Shown piece by piece: positions 7,119 through 13,885 of a stretch of 20,369 nucleotides of DNA (position 1 is its first letter; the number at the start of each line of letters is the position of its first letter). The stretch spans positions 1 through 20,369 of the forward strand of contig JBKPSJ010000385.1 in assembly GCA_046765875.1 (NCBI GenBank), written 5' to 3'. This DNA is from DASRHY01 sp046765875 (GTDB lineage: Bacteria > Actinomycetota > Actinomycetes > Propionibacteriales > Kribbellaceae). The notes beneath the pieces are model-generated. The model searched no databases and was not told the origin of the DNA. It was given only the letters and a program-made list of their open reading frames with translations. Both the position numbers and the translations under genes were made by a program.

Positions 7119-8042
7119 ATGCGGCTCGGCGTACTGGACGTGGGATCGAACACAGTGCATCTTCTCGTGGTCGACGCGCATCGCGGCGCGGCGCCGCTAC
7201 CGGCCTACTCGCACAAGGTCGAGCTGCGGCTGGCCGAGCACCTCGACGCCGAGGGCAACATCGGCGACAAGGGTGCCGACGGGCTGGTCGCGTTCGTCGT
7301 CGAGGCGATGGATCTGGCCGAGGACAAGGGCTGCGAGTCGGTGCTGTCCTTCGCGACATCGGCAGTGCGCGACGCACCCAACGGCGAGAAGGTGCTGGAG
7401 CGGGTCAGGGAGAAGACCGGCGTCGAGCTGACCGTGCTCAGCGGTGAGCAGGAATCCCGGTTGACCTTCCTGGCCGTACGCCGGTGGTTCGGCTGGTCGT
7501 CCGGCCGGCTCGCGGTGTTCGACATCGGCGGCGGCTCGCTGGAGCTCGCGGTCGGCTCCGACGAGGAGGCGACGGTCGCACTGTCGGTCCCGCTCGGTGC
7601 CGGCCGGCTCACCCGCGAGGGGTTCACCACCGACCCGCCGAACAAGGACGAGGTACGCAAGCTGCGCAAGCGGATCCGGCTCGAGCTGGCCGCGGTCGCC
7701 GGACCGGTGCTCCGTGCGGGCAGGCCGCAGCGCGCGGTCGCGACCAGCAAGACGTTCCGGTCGCTGGCGCGGATCTGCGGCGCGCCGGCGTCGGGCGAGG
7801 GTCCGTACGTGCCACGCACCCTCGAGCGCGACGACCTGTCCGCTCAGATGCCGAAGCTGGCGAAGATGACGGTCAAGGAGCGAGCCGATCTGCCTGGCGT
7901 GTCACTGGGCCGCGCATTCCAGCTCGTGGCCGGCGCCCTGGTCGCCGAAGCGGTGATGGACATCTTCGACGTGCCCGCGCTCGACGTCTGCCCGTGGGCA
8001 CTGCGCGAGGGCGTCATCCTCGCCAGGCTGGACCAGCTGTGA
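7119..8042 (+). CDS. ppx: Ppx/GppA-family exopolyphosphatase
   Basis: This 307-residue cytosolic enzyme belongs to the actin-fold phosphatases that hydrolyse polyphosphate or pppGpp. The N-terminal phosphate-1 motif is LDVGSNTVHLLV (residues 6-17), SFATSAVRDA follows, the SGEQESRLTF segment carries the family's Glu cluster, FDIGGGSLEL is the phosphate-2 loop, and PWALREGVIL closes the protein. At ~300 residues it lacks the C-terminal HD-like domain of Escherichia coli Ppx, as do the short mycobacterial Ppx1/Ppx2. Position and neighbours match Rv0496 (Ppx1). ATG 7119 is chosen over GTG 7110 because a -10 box overlaps the latter. The downstream isomerase start overlaps the stop (GTGA), so they are cotranscribed. 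Confidence 0.9.
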   Translation: MRLGVLDVGSNTVHLLVVDAHRGAAPLPAYSHKVELRLAEHLDAEGNIGDKGADGLVAFVVEAMDLAEDKGCESVLSFATSAVRDAPNGEKVLERVREKTGVELTVLSGEQESRLTFLAVRRWFGWSSGRLAVFDIGGGSLELAVGSDEEATVALSVPLGAGRLTREGFTTDPPNKDEVRKLRKRIRLELAAVAGPVLRAGRPQRAVATSKTFRSLARICGAPASGEGPYVPRTLERDDLSAQMPKLAKMTVKERADLPGVSLGRAFQLVAGALVAEAVMDIFDVPALDVCPWALREGVILARLDQL

Positions 8043-8884
8043 GCGGTAGAGCGAAGATCGGGCTGTCGACCGCGTCGGTATACCCGGAGTCGACGGCGAG
8101 CGCGTTCGAACTGGCCTCACGGCTGGGGTACGACGGGGTCGAGATCATGGTCGGGATCGACCCGATCAGTTCGCAGATCGACGCGGTCCGGCGGCTGGTC
8201 GAGTACCACCAGCTCCCGGTGCTGGCGATCCACTCGCCGTGCCTGCTGATCACCCAGCGGGTCTGGGGTACCGACCCGTGGGGCAAGCTCGAACGCAGTG
8301 CCGAGGCGGCGATGACGCTGGGCGCCGACGTGGTGGTCGTGCATCCGCCCTTTCGCTGGCAGCGCGAATACGCCCGCGGTTTCGTCGAGGGCATCATCCG
8401 GCTCGAGTCCGAGACCGGCGTCACCTTCGCGGTCGAGAACATGTACCCGTGGCGTGCGCCGGGCCCGGTCGCGCTGGACGCGTACGCCCCGAGCTGGGAC
8501 CTGCTCGAGATGAACTACGCGCACACCACGCTGGATCTGTCGCACGCGTCGACGGCCAGCCAGGACTGCATAGAGATCGCCGAGAAGCTGGCCGACCGGC
8601 TCACGCACGTGCACCTCACAGACGGCAGCGGGTCGGCCAAGGACGAGCACCTGGTGCCGGGCCGTGGCACGCAGCGCGGCGCGGAGTTGCTCGGGCTGCT
8701 GGCCGACCATGACTTCCGCGGTCACATCGTGATCGAGATCAACACCCGCCGCGCGCTCAGCCGGTCCGAGCGCGAGGCCGACCTGGTCGCGTCGCTGGAG
8801 TTCACCCGCACACACTTCACCCGCGGCCGCCGTCCGCGCTCGTATGCGGTGACCAGCGACGGCGAGGTGTCGGAGCTGCCGTGA
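8039..8884 (+). CDS. sugar phosphate isomerase/epimerase (AP-endonuclease-2-type TIM barrel)
   Basis: This 281-residue TIM-barrel protein is of the xylose-isomerase-like/AP endonuclease 2 family. It shows the strand GLSTASVYPES, the LGYDGVEIMV strand, the VLAIHSPCL strand, FAVENMYPW (metal-ligand Glu), TLDLSHAS (Asp/His), THVHLTDG (His) and HIVIEIN (final Glu), the expected divalent-metal ligands. The substrate is unknown. In mycobacteria a similar protein (Rv0498) lies in the same position after ppx. It starts with GTG overlapping the ppx stop and ends overlapping the TetR start, so the three genes form one operon. Confidence 0.88.
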   Translation: MSGRAKIGLSTASVYPESTASAFELASRLGYDGVEIMVGIDPISSQIDAVRRLVEYHQLPVLAIHSPCLLITQRVWGTDPWGKLERSAEAAMTLGADVVVVHPPFRWQREYARGFVEGIIRLESETGVTFAVENMYPWRAPGPVALDAYAPSWDLLEMNYAHTTLDLSHASTASQDCIEIAEKLADRLTHVHLTDGSGSAKDEHLVPGRGTQRGAELLGLLADHDFRGHIVIEINTRRALSRSEREADLVASLEFTRTHFTRGRRPRSYAVTSDGEVSELP

Positions 8885-9471
8885 GCACCGCGCGCAGGTC
8901 GCCGGGCCGCCGACCGGGCGGTCCGGACACTCGCGGCGAGATCCTCGTCGCGGCCCGGGAGACCTTCGCCGACAAGGGCTTCGAGGGTACGTCGCTGCGG
9001 GGCGTGGCCCGGGCCGCGGGAGTCGACGCCGCCTTGGTGCACCACTACTTCGACAGCAAGGAAAGTCTGTTCATCGAGGCGATGCAGTTCCCGGTCGACC
9101 CGCGCATTGTCGCGGCCCGGATCTGGGACGGTCCGTTCGAGCAGGTCGGCGAACGACTGGTTCGCACCTTCCTGACGGTGTGGGACGCGCCGGAGTCGCG
9201 GGCGTCGATGCAGGCTTTGCTGCGCTCGGCGGTCGGCAACGAGAGCATCGCCCGGCTGATCCGGGACGCCTTGCGCCGGCTCGTGTTCGGGCCGGTCGGG
9301 GCGCTGCTCGACACCCCGGACGCCGAACTGCGTATCTCGCTGGTGGCCTCGCAACTGGTCGGCCTGGCGATGGCCCGCTACGTCCTGGAAATCGAGCCAC
9401 TCAGCACGGAGCCGCTCGAGGACGTCGTCGCCCGGGTGGCGCCGAACGTCCAGCGCTACCTGGCCGGCTGA
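8881..9471 (+). CDS. TetR-family regulator
   Basis: This 196-residue protein has the TetR N-terminal domain: TRGEILVAARETFADKG (helix 1), TSLRGVARAAGVDAALVHHYF (helix-turn-helix, about residues 37-57) and the DSKESLF helix 4 start. The remaining ~130 residues are an all-helical ligand and dimer domain of unknown specificity. The GTG start overlaps the isomerase stop (GTGA), so it is probably the third gene of the ppx operon. TetR proteins usually repress neighbours by binding palindromes; the palindrome at 10384-10405 upstream of the ABC exporter is a candidate target (inference only). Confidence 0.9.
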   Translation: MSTARRSPGRRPGGPDTRGEILVAARETFADKGFEGTSLRGVARAAGVDAALVHHYFDSKESLFIEAMQFPVDPRIVAARIWDGPFEQVGERLVRTFLTVWDAPESRASMQALLRSAVGNESIARLIRDALRRLVFGPVGALLDTPDAELRISLVASQLVGLAMARYVLEIEPLSTEPLEDVVARVAPNVQRYLAG

Positions 9472-9480
9472 CGCAACGAG

Positions 9481-10317
9481 TCAGTAGGGGATCGCGGTCC
9501 ACTTCTCGTTCCTGCCGACGGTCTCGTCGCCCTCGATCTCGCGCGGTACGTCGCGAACCGTCAGCCCGCCCTCCTTCGCCTCGGCGATCGCCGCGTCCTC
9601 GTACGGCGACTTGCTCCAGATCCGGCAGATGTACGTTCGGGTCTTGAGGTAGTCGACGTACCGGTGGTGGTGTGCGTCGTCGAGACCGAGTGCGGCGAAG
9701 ACCGCCATCCGGTCGCCGGGCGACGGCGCGACCCGCCACCAGAACGGGTGCTGGCCCATCCGCCTGGTCGGTTTCGGGTCGCCACCCCAGTTCGGCCACA
9801 GCCGCAGGTCGCCGTTGCCGCTGTGCGTCATCCGCAGGCTCCACACCACCAGGTCGCCGAGCCGGTTGCGGACGTACACGTTCTTGCCGGTCTCCAACGA
9901 CGCCTGCTCGTGCGAGCCGACGCGCAGGTTCAGGCCGCCGGTGTACTTCTCGTGGTCCTGCAGGTAGATCCCGAACCGCAGGATCGTGTACCGGCTCTGC
10001 CAGTCCGGCGCCTTCGGGTCGTTGCGGTCCGCGTTGTCCTTGTGGAAGCCGTGCTGCTTGCTGTTGATCGTGAACGAGCTGTCGCCTGCGTACACGATCT
10101 CGTCGCTGCCGAGCAGCCTGCGTGCCACGTCGACCATCCGGCCGTCGGTCAGGGCGCGGCGCATCCGCGGGTTCGACAACAGGTCGCCGCCGTGGCCGCG
10201 CGATTCCTTCGCGTCCCGCCGGAACGCCTCGATCTCGTCAGCGGTGTAGACGTCGCGGACGATCTGGTACCCGTCCCGCCAGAAGGCCGCCACGTCCACC
10301 TTGTCGCCGGCACCCAT
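9481..10317 (-). CDS. phytanoyl-CoA dioxygenase (PhyH) family protein
   Basis: This 278-residue protein is of the PhyH branch of Fe(II)/2-oxoglutarate oxygenases. It opens with the family segment FWRDGYQIVRDVYTADEIEAF; the HGFHKDNAD segment supplies the His92-x-Asp94 iron ligands, followed by GIYLQDHEKYTGGLNLRVGSH (the family's GGL...GSH run) and RMTHSGNG with the distal His165. These enzymes hydroxylate or halogenate diverse small molecules; the substrate is not evident. The start is supported by a full AAGGAGG Shine-Dalgarno sequence at 10323-10329, five bases from the ATG. It is divergent from the ABC exporter, and its stop lies ten bases from the TetR stop. Confidence 0.88.
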   Translation of the reverse strand: MGAGDKVDVAAFWRDGYQIVRDVYTADEIEAFRRDAKESRGHGGDLLSNPRMRRALTDGRMVDVARRLLGSDEIVYAGDSSFTINSKQHGFHKDNADRNDPKAPDWQSRYTILRFGIYLQDHEKYTGGLNLRVGSHEQASLETGKNVYVRNRLGDLVVWSLRMTHSGNGDLRLWPNWGGDPKPTRRMGQHPFWWRVAPSPGDRMAVFAALGLDDAHHHRYVDYLKTRTYICRIWSKSPYEDAAIAEAKEGGLTVRDVPREIEGDETVGRNEKWTAIPY

Positions 10318-10357
10318 CTCTTCCTCCTTGTCGATCGCCTGGATGCACGTTAGCGGG

Positions 10358-10387
10358 TTGCCACGGCAGGTTCGGATGAGATATTTT
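10358..10387 (+). promoter_or_regulatory. promoter of the ABC exporter
   Basis: TTGCCA (10358-10363) and TATTTT (10382-10387) are 18 bases apart and make the best -35/-10 pair in the window. The -10 ends seven bases before ATG 10395, so the mRNA would begin at the start codon. Confidence 0.6.
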
Positions 10388-10405
10388 TCATCATATGATG
10401 AAAAA
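10384..10405. promoter_or_regulatory. perfect 22-bp palindrome, probable operator
   Basis: TTTTTCATCAT is followed directly by its reverse complement, giving an uninterrupted 22-bp palindrome centred between 10394 and 10395. It covers the end of the -10 box, the predicted transcription start and the first codons of the ABC ATPase. The AT-rich content contrasts with the GC-rich surroundings. A repressor bound here would block the exporter promoter; effect on the divergent PhyH gene is possible. The binding protein is unknown; the nearby TetR protein is one candidate. Confidence 0.7.
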
Positions 10406-11126
10406 CATCGGACCGGTCGCCGTGACCTGTCGCGACGTGGTGGTGGTCCGGGGGGACCGCGAGGTGCTGCACGGGGTCGACTTCGACCTGATGACCGGGA
10501 GCGTGACAGGTCTGCTCGGCCCGTCCGGCTGCGGTAAGACCACTCTGATCCGCGCGATCGTCGGCCTGCAGGCCAAGGTGACCGGCACCGTCGACGTGCT
10601 CGGACTGCCCGCCGGCGCGCCGAAACTGCGTGGCCGGATCGGCTACGTCACCCAAGAGCCCAGCGTGTACGGCGACCTGACGGTGACGGAGAACTTGCGC
10701 TTTTTTGCGGCCGTGCTCGGCGTACCGAGGAGCGACGTGGCCCGGGTGATAGAGGCGGTCGACATGGCCGGTGATGCCAATGCGATGGTGGACCGGCTGT
10801 CCGGCGGGCAGCGGTCGCGGGTCTCGCTGGCAGCGGCCCTGCTCGGCGAACCCGAACTGCTGGTGCTCGACGAGCCGACGGTCGGCCTGGACCCGGTGCT
10901 GCGCCGCGATCTGTGGGAGCTGTTCCACCGGCTGGCCAAGGACGGCGCGACGCTGCTGGTGTCCAGCCACGTGATGGACGAAGCGGTCCGGTGCGACCGG
11001 CTGCTGCTGATGCGCGAGGGCGATCTGCTCGCCGACGACACCCCCGAGGCCCTGCTCGAGCACTCCGGCGCCGAGGACGTGGAGCAGGCCTTCCTCACCC
11101 TGATCGACAAGGCAGGTGCCCGATGA
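10395..11126 (+). CDS. ABC transporter ATP-binding protein
   Basis: This 243-residue ATPase has all core motifs: Walker A GPSGCGKTT (42-50), Q-loop at Gln87 (VTQEPS), signature LSGGQ (135-139), Walker B LLVLDE (155-160), D-loop and H-loop SSHV (His192). It resembles the drug/polyketide-export or NodI-like subfamily paired with ABC-2 permeases. The ATG at 10395 or the next one at 10398 is the start; both sit in the palindrome. The stop overlaps the permease start (ATGA). Phe codons TTT-TTT at about 10691 are unusual for this genome but cause no frame problem. Confidence 0.93.
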   Translation: MMKNIGPVAVTCRDVVVVRGDREVLHGVDFDLMTGSVTGLLGPSGCGKTTLIRAIVGLQAKVTGTVDVLGLPAGAPKLRGRIGYVTQEPSVYGDLTVTENLRFFAAVLGVPRSDVARVIEAVDMAGDANAMVDRLSGGQRSRVSLAAALLGEPELLVLDEPTVGLDPVLRRDLWELFHRLAKDGATLLVSSHVMDEAVRCDRLLLMREGDLLADDTPEALLEHSGAEDVEQAFLTLIDKAGAR

Positions 11127-11860
11127 CCCCGCGGATCACCCTGGCCGTCGCCGGCCGAGTGCTGGCCCAGTTGCGCCGCGACCACCGTACGGTCGCCATG
11201 CTGGTGCTGCTGCCGTGTCTGCTGATCACGCTGATGTGGTGGATCTTCACCAACTCGCCGAACACGTTCGACCGGATCGGCGGGCCGCTGCTCGCGGTCT
11301 TCCCGGCCATCATCATGTTCATCGTCACCTCCGTCGCCACACTCCGCGAGCGGACCAGTGGCACCCTGGCCCGGCTGTTCACGATGCCGATGGCGAAGCT
11401 CGACTTCCTGCTCGGGTACGCGCTCGCGTTCGCGCTGATCGCCGTCGTACAGGGCACGGCGGTCGTGCTGATCTCGTTGTACGGGCTCGATCTCGACGTT
11501 CACGGACCGGCGTGGCAACTCGTCGTCGTCGCGGCGCTGGACGGCGTACTCGGGTCGACGCTCGGGCTGTTCGCGAGCGCGTTCGCCTCGACCGAGTTCC
11601 AGGCGGTGCAGATGATGCCGGCGCTGATGATCCCGCAACTCCTGCTGTGCGGGCTGCTGATCCCGCGCGACCAGTTGCCGGACGTGCTGCACGCGATCAG
11701 CGTCGTGCTGCCGCTGTCGTACGCCGTCGACGCCGTGCAGGGTGTGATGAACGATCAGGGTATCGGCGCCGGCGCCGGCGGCGACGTTCTGGTCGTGGTG
11801 GCGTTCATCCTCGGCGCGGTCGTTCTGGGTGCGGCGACATTGAGGAGGCGTACCGCCTGA
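11123..11860 (+). CDS. ABC-2 type permease
   Basis: This 245-residue membrane protein has about six hydrophobic segments. Family marks include RVLAQLRRDHRTVAMLVLLPCLL (cytoplasmic N-terminus and TM1), TSVATLRERTSGTLARLFTMPM (the ABC-2 RE.GT.e.l...P coupling motif) and the helix with QLLLCGLLIPRDQLPDVLHAIS, followed by LPLSYAVDAVQG, a common ABC-2 ending. It forms the membrane half of the exporter with the ATPase just upstream, with which it overlaps by four bases. The transported molecule is unknown; drug or lipid-like export is typical of the family. Confidence 0.92.
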   Translation: MTPRITLAVAGRVLAQLRRDHRTVAMLVLLPCLLITLMWWIFTNSPNTFDRIGGPLLAVFPAIIMFIVTSVATLRERTSGTLARLFTMPMAKLDFLLGYALAFALIAVVQGTAVVLISLYGLDLDVHGPAWQLVVVAALDGVLGSTLGLFASAFASTEFQAVQMMPALMIPQLLLCGLLIPRDQLPDVLHAISVVLPLSYAVDAVQGVMNDQGIGAGAGGDVLVVVAFILGAVVLGAATLRRRTA

Positions 11861-11880
11861 TCCGTCCAGCCGCGATGGCG

Positions 11881-11886
11881 TATTGT
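11881..11886 (+). promoter_or_regulatory. possible -10 box for the excalibur gene
   Basis: TATTGT lies in the 72-base gap after the permease and about 46 bases before GTG 11933. No clear -35 is seen, and read-through from the ABC operon is equally possible. Confidence 0.3.
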
Positions 11887-11932
11887 TCCTGCGCAATCAA
11901 GGAACCTCGGATCCGGAACGGAGGACGACGAG

Positions 11933-12565
11933 GTGCGCCGGTTCAATGCCCCGCCCGGCTGGCCGCCACCACCGAACGTCCGCTGGCGCCCGCCCAAGCG
12001 GTGGGGGCCGGACGACTCGTGGCCGCCCGCGCCCCCGGGGTGGAACTTCTGGGTGAACGAAGATGGTCGCCGGGTCATGGGCCCGTTCGGCCGGTACGGC
12101 GGCCCGAGCCTGGTCTGGCCGATGGTCGGCCTCGTGCTGGTCGTATTGATGCTGTTCGGCGTCGGCAAGTTGTTCGGCGGCGACGACGGTCACAACGACG
12201 TCGCCGTCCCGGCCGCGAGCACGCCGAGGACGGCGCAGTCCACGGCCGAACCGACCGAGACGGATTCCGAGTCGACCAGCCCGGACCCGAGCGATACGGC
12301 CACGACGTCGGAGCCGACGACGCTCTCGGATACACCGTCGCCAAGCCAGGCGCCGAGCCCCGGGACCCCCGGTTCGACGCCCACGCAGGCGTCGTCCACG
12401 CCGGGCCAGCCGAGTGCGGCGCCGGTCCGTTATCGCAACTGCGGCGCGGTCCGTGCGGCCGGCAAGGCCCCGCTGCTGCGCGGCCAGCCGGGCTACGAAC
12501 CGCGGCTCGATCCCGACCACGACGGCATCGCCTGCGCCCGCGGCCGGGACGGCGACGGCAACTGA
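11933..12565 (+). CDS. membrane-anchored excalibur-domain protein
   Basis: This 210-residue protein has four parts. Residues 1-58 are Pro/Trp-rich with two related units (NAPPGWPPPP and PAPPGWNFWV), a pattern seen at the cytosolic N-termini of many actinobacterial membrane proteins. One transmembrane helix follows (~59-82). A Ser/Thr/Pro-rich linker of ~80 residues comes next. The C-terminal excalibur domain (~166-204) contains YRNCGAV and DPDHDGIACA, the D-x-D-x-D-G-x-x-C calcium-binding-like motif with two conserved cysteines. The topology is N-in, C-out. Excalibur domains are extracellular and often follow nucleases or wall-bound modules, but no enzyme is present here. GTG 11933 has GGAGG eight bases upstream. 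Confidence 0.85.
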   Translation: MRRFNAPPGWPPPPNVRWRPPKRWGPDDSWPPAPPGWNFWVNEDGRRVMGPFGRYGGPSLVWPMVGLVLVVLMLFGVGKLFGGDDGHNDVAVPAASTPRTAQSTAEPTETDSESTSPDPSDTATTSEPTTLSDTPSPSQAPSPGTPGSTPTQASSTPGQPSAAPVRYRNCGAVRAAGKAPLLRGQPGYEPRLDPDHDGIACARGRDGDGN

Positions 12566-12628
12566 CCAGGATCTGAGCAGGGCACGCGGGAGAACGTCAT
12601 CGGGGAAGGAAGGCAACGGCCGCTGCCG

Positions 12629-12634
12629 TAGCCT
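12629..12634 (+). promoter_or_regulatory. -10 box of proC
   Basis: TAGCCT ends six bases before ATG 12641, predicting a leaderless mRNA. No -35 consensus is apparent 16-18 bases upstream. Confidence 0.55.
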
Positions 12635-12640
12635 GAGCGC

Positions 12641-13438
12641 ATGGCCGTGATCGCGATCTTCGGTGCCGGGGTGATGGGGGAGACTTTGCTGGCCGGGCTT
12701 CTTCGGTCCGGCCGGTCGGCGGAGGACCTGTTGATCGCGGAACGGCGTACCGACCGTGCCGACGAACTGCGGGAGAAATACGGCGTCGATGCTGTGGACA
12801 ATGCTGATGCGGCGGCGAAGGCGGATGTGCTGCTCTTGGTGGTGAAGCCGCAGGACATGGGCGATCTGCTCGGCGAGATCTCCGGGAGAGTCCACCCGGG
12901 CAAGCTGGTCGTATCGCTCGCAGCCGGGGTGACGACGTCGTACGTCGAGTCGCGGTTGCCCGACGGGGTCGCCGTCGTACGGGTGATGCCGAATACGCCG
13001 GCTCTCGTCGACGAGGGCATCGCCGCGATCTCTGCCGGTACGAACTGCTCCGACGACGACCTCGCGGTAGCCGAGGAATTGCTGAGCGCCAACGGCCGGG
13101 TGGTCCGGGTGCCGGAGAAGCAGCAGGACGCGGTGACGGCGGTGTCCGGGTCCGGACCGGCGTACGTGTTCCTCGTCGTGGAGGCGATGATCGAGGCCGG
13201 CGTACACCTCGGTCTGCCCCGGCCGACCGCGACCGAACTCGCTGTGCAGACCTTGGTCGGCTCGGGCAAGCTGCTGCGCGAAACCGGCGAACACCCGGCG
13301 CTGCTGCGCGAACGCGTCACCTCGCCGGGCGGCACCACCGCAGCGGCCCTGGGCGAACTCGAGGCCCATGGCCTCCGCGCCGCCTTCCTAGCCGCACTCG
13401 AAGCCGCCGCCACCCGCTCCCGCGAACTCGCCGGCTAA
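12641..13438 (+). CDS. proC: pyrroline-5-carboxylate reductase
   Basis: This 265-residue cytosolic enzyme reduces 1-pyrroline-5-carboxylate to L-proline with NAD(P)H, the last step of proline synthesis. The N-terminal Rossmann motif is IFGAGVMGETLLAGLL, then LLLVVKPQDM, VRVMPNTPALVDEG, the C-terminal SGSGPAYVFLVVEAMIEAGVHLGL and the VTSPGGTTAAAL signature. Length is normal for the family. In mycobacteria proC (Rv0500) holds the same place between the ppx/TIM-barrel genes and the HTH-bS22 pair. It is convergent with trmO, leaving 35 bases in which no terminator hairpin is obvious. Confidence 0.96.
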   Translation: MAVIAIFGAGVMGETLLAGLLRSGRSAEDLLIAERRTDRADELREKYGVDAVDNADAAAKADVLLLVVKPQDMGDLLGEISGRVHPGKLVVSLAAGVTTSYVESRLPDGVAVVRVMPNTPALVDEGIAAISAGTNCSDDDLAVAEELLSANGRVVRVPEKQQDAVTAVSGSGPAYVFLVVEAMIEAGVHLGLPRPTATELAVQTLVGSGKLLRETGEHPALLRERVTSPGGTTAAALGELEAHGLRAAFLAALEAAATRSRELAG

Positions 13439-13473
13439 ACCTTCCCGACCGCCCCAGCCACTCCCACCGCCGG

Positions 13474-13884
13474 TCAGCGTTCGGGGCCGATGACAGGTTT
13501 GATGTCGAGGAGCGGGGTGCGGTCGATCGCCTCCAGGGGAGACACCCGCACCCGGGTGCTGTCGATGGCGAGGATCGTCACGCGGTGCAGGCCGATCGGG
13601 TTCGGCCGGTCCGATGACCGGGTGCTGAAGACACCGGTGAGTGGCCGGTCCGGGTCGTCGCGCGGATGAACCACGAGCACCTCGCGGTCGGCCCGATCCA
13701 GCCAGGTGAGTAGTAGTACGTCGTCACCCGGCCGCAGGTCGGCCAGCGCGGTCGCGACGGCGTCGTCGAACACCAGCGTCGCCTCGGGGCCACCTTCGTC
13801 GCCCTGTCGCGGCGCATCGGCCAGGTCGGTCAGCGGCGACTCGACCCGGCCGATCGCCCGTACCTCGTAGGAGTCCACGCGCAC
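13474..13884 (-). CDS. trmO: TrmO-type tRNA (t6A37) methyltransferase, TsaA fold
   Basis: This 136-residue protein has the SAM-binding beta-barrel fold of the UPF0066/TsaA family. The opening strand YEVRAIGRVESPL and the signature GVFSTRSSDRPNPIGLHRV are both clear. Family members N6-methylate the t6A37 base in tRNA-Thr reading ACY codons in E. coli. It is shorter than E. coli TrmO (~235 residues) and lacks the C-terminal domain, like many single-domain homologues, so the substrate could differ. GTG 13884 starts one base after the trpS stop (TGA-T-GTG), so the gene is almost certainly cotranscribed with trpS and falls under its attenuator. Confidence 0.85.
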   Translation of the reverse strand: MRVDSYEVRAIGRVESPLTDLADAPRQGDEGGPEATLVFDDAVATALADLRPGDDVLLLTWLDRADREVLVVHPRDDPDRPLTGVFSTRSSDRPNPIGLHRVTILAIDSTRVRVSPLEAIDRTPLLDIKPVIGPER

Positions 13885-13885
13885 A

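Noticed and set aside
10688..10696. Run of six T in the ABC ATPase gene as a slippage or frameshift site
   Set aside because: It encodes Phe-Phe in an intact frame that continues through all ABC motifs; no alternative product is apparent.
13439..13473. Terminator between proC and trmO
   Set aside because: The 35-base gap is GC-rich but no stem of useful length was found by eye.
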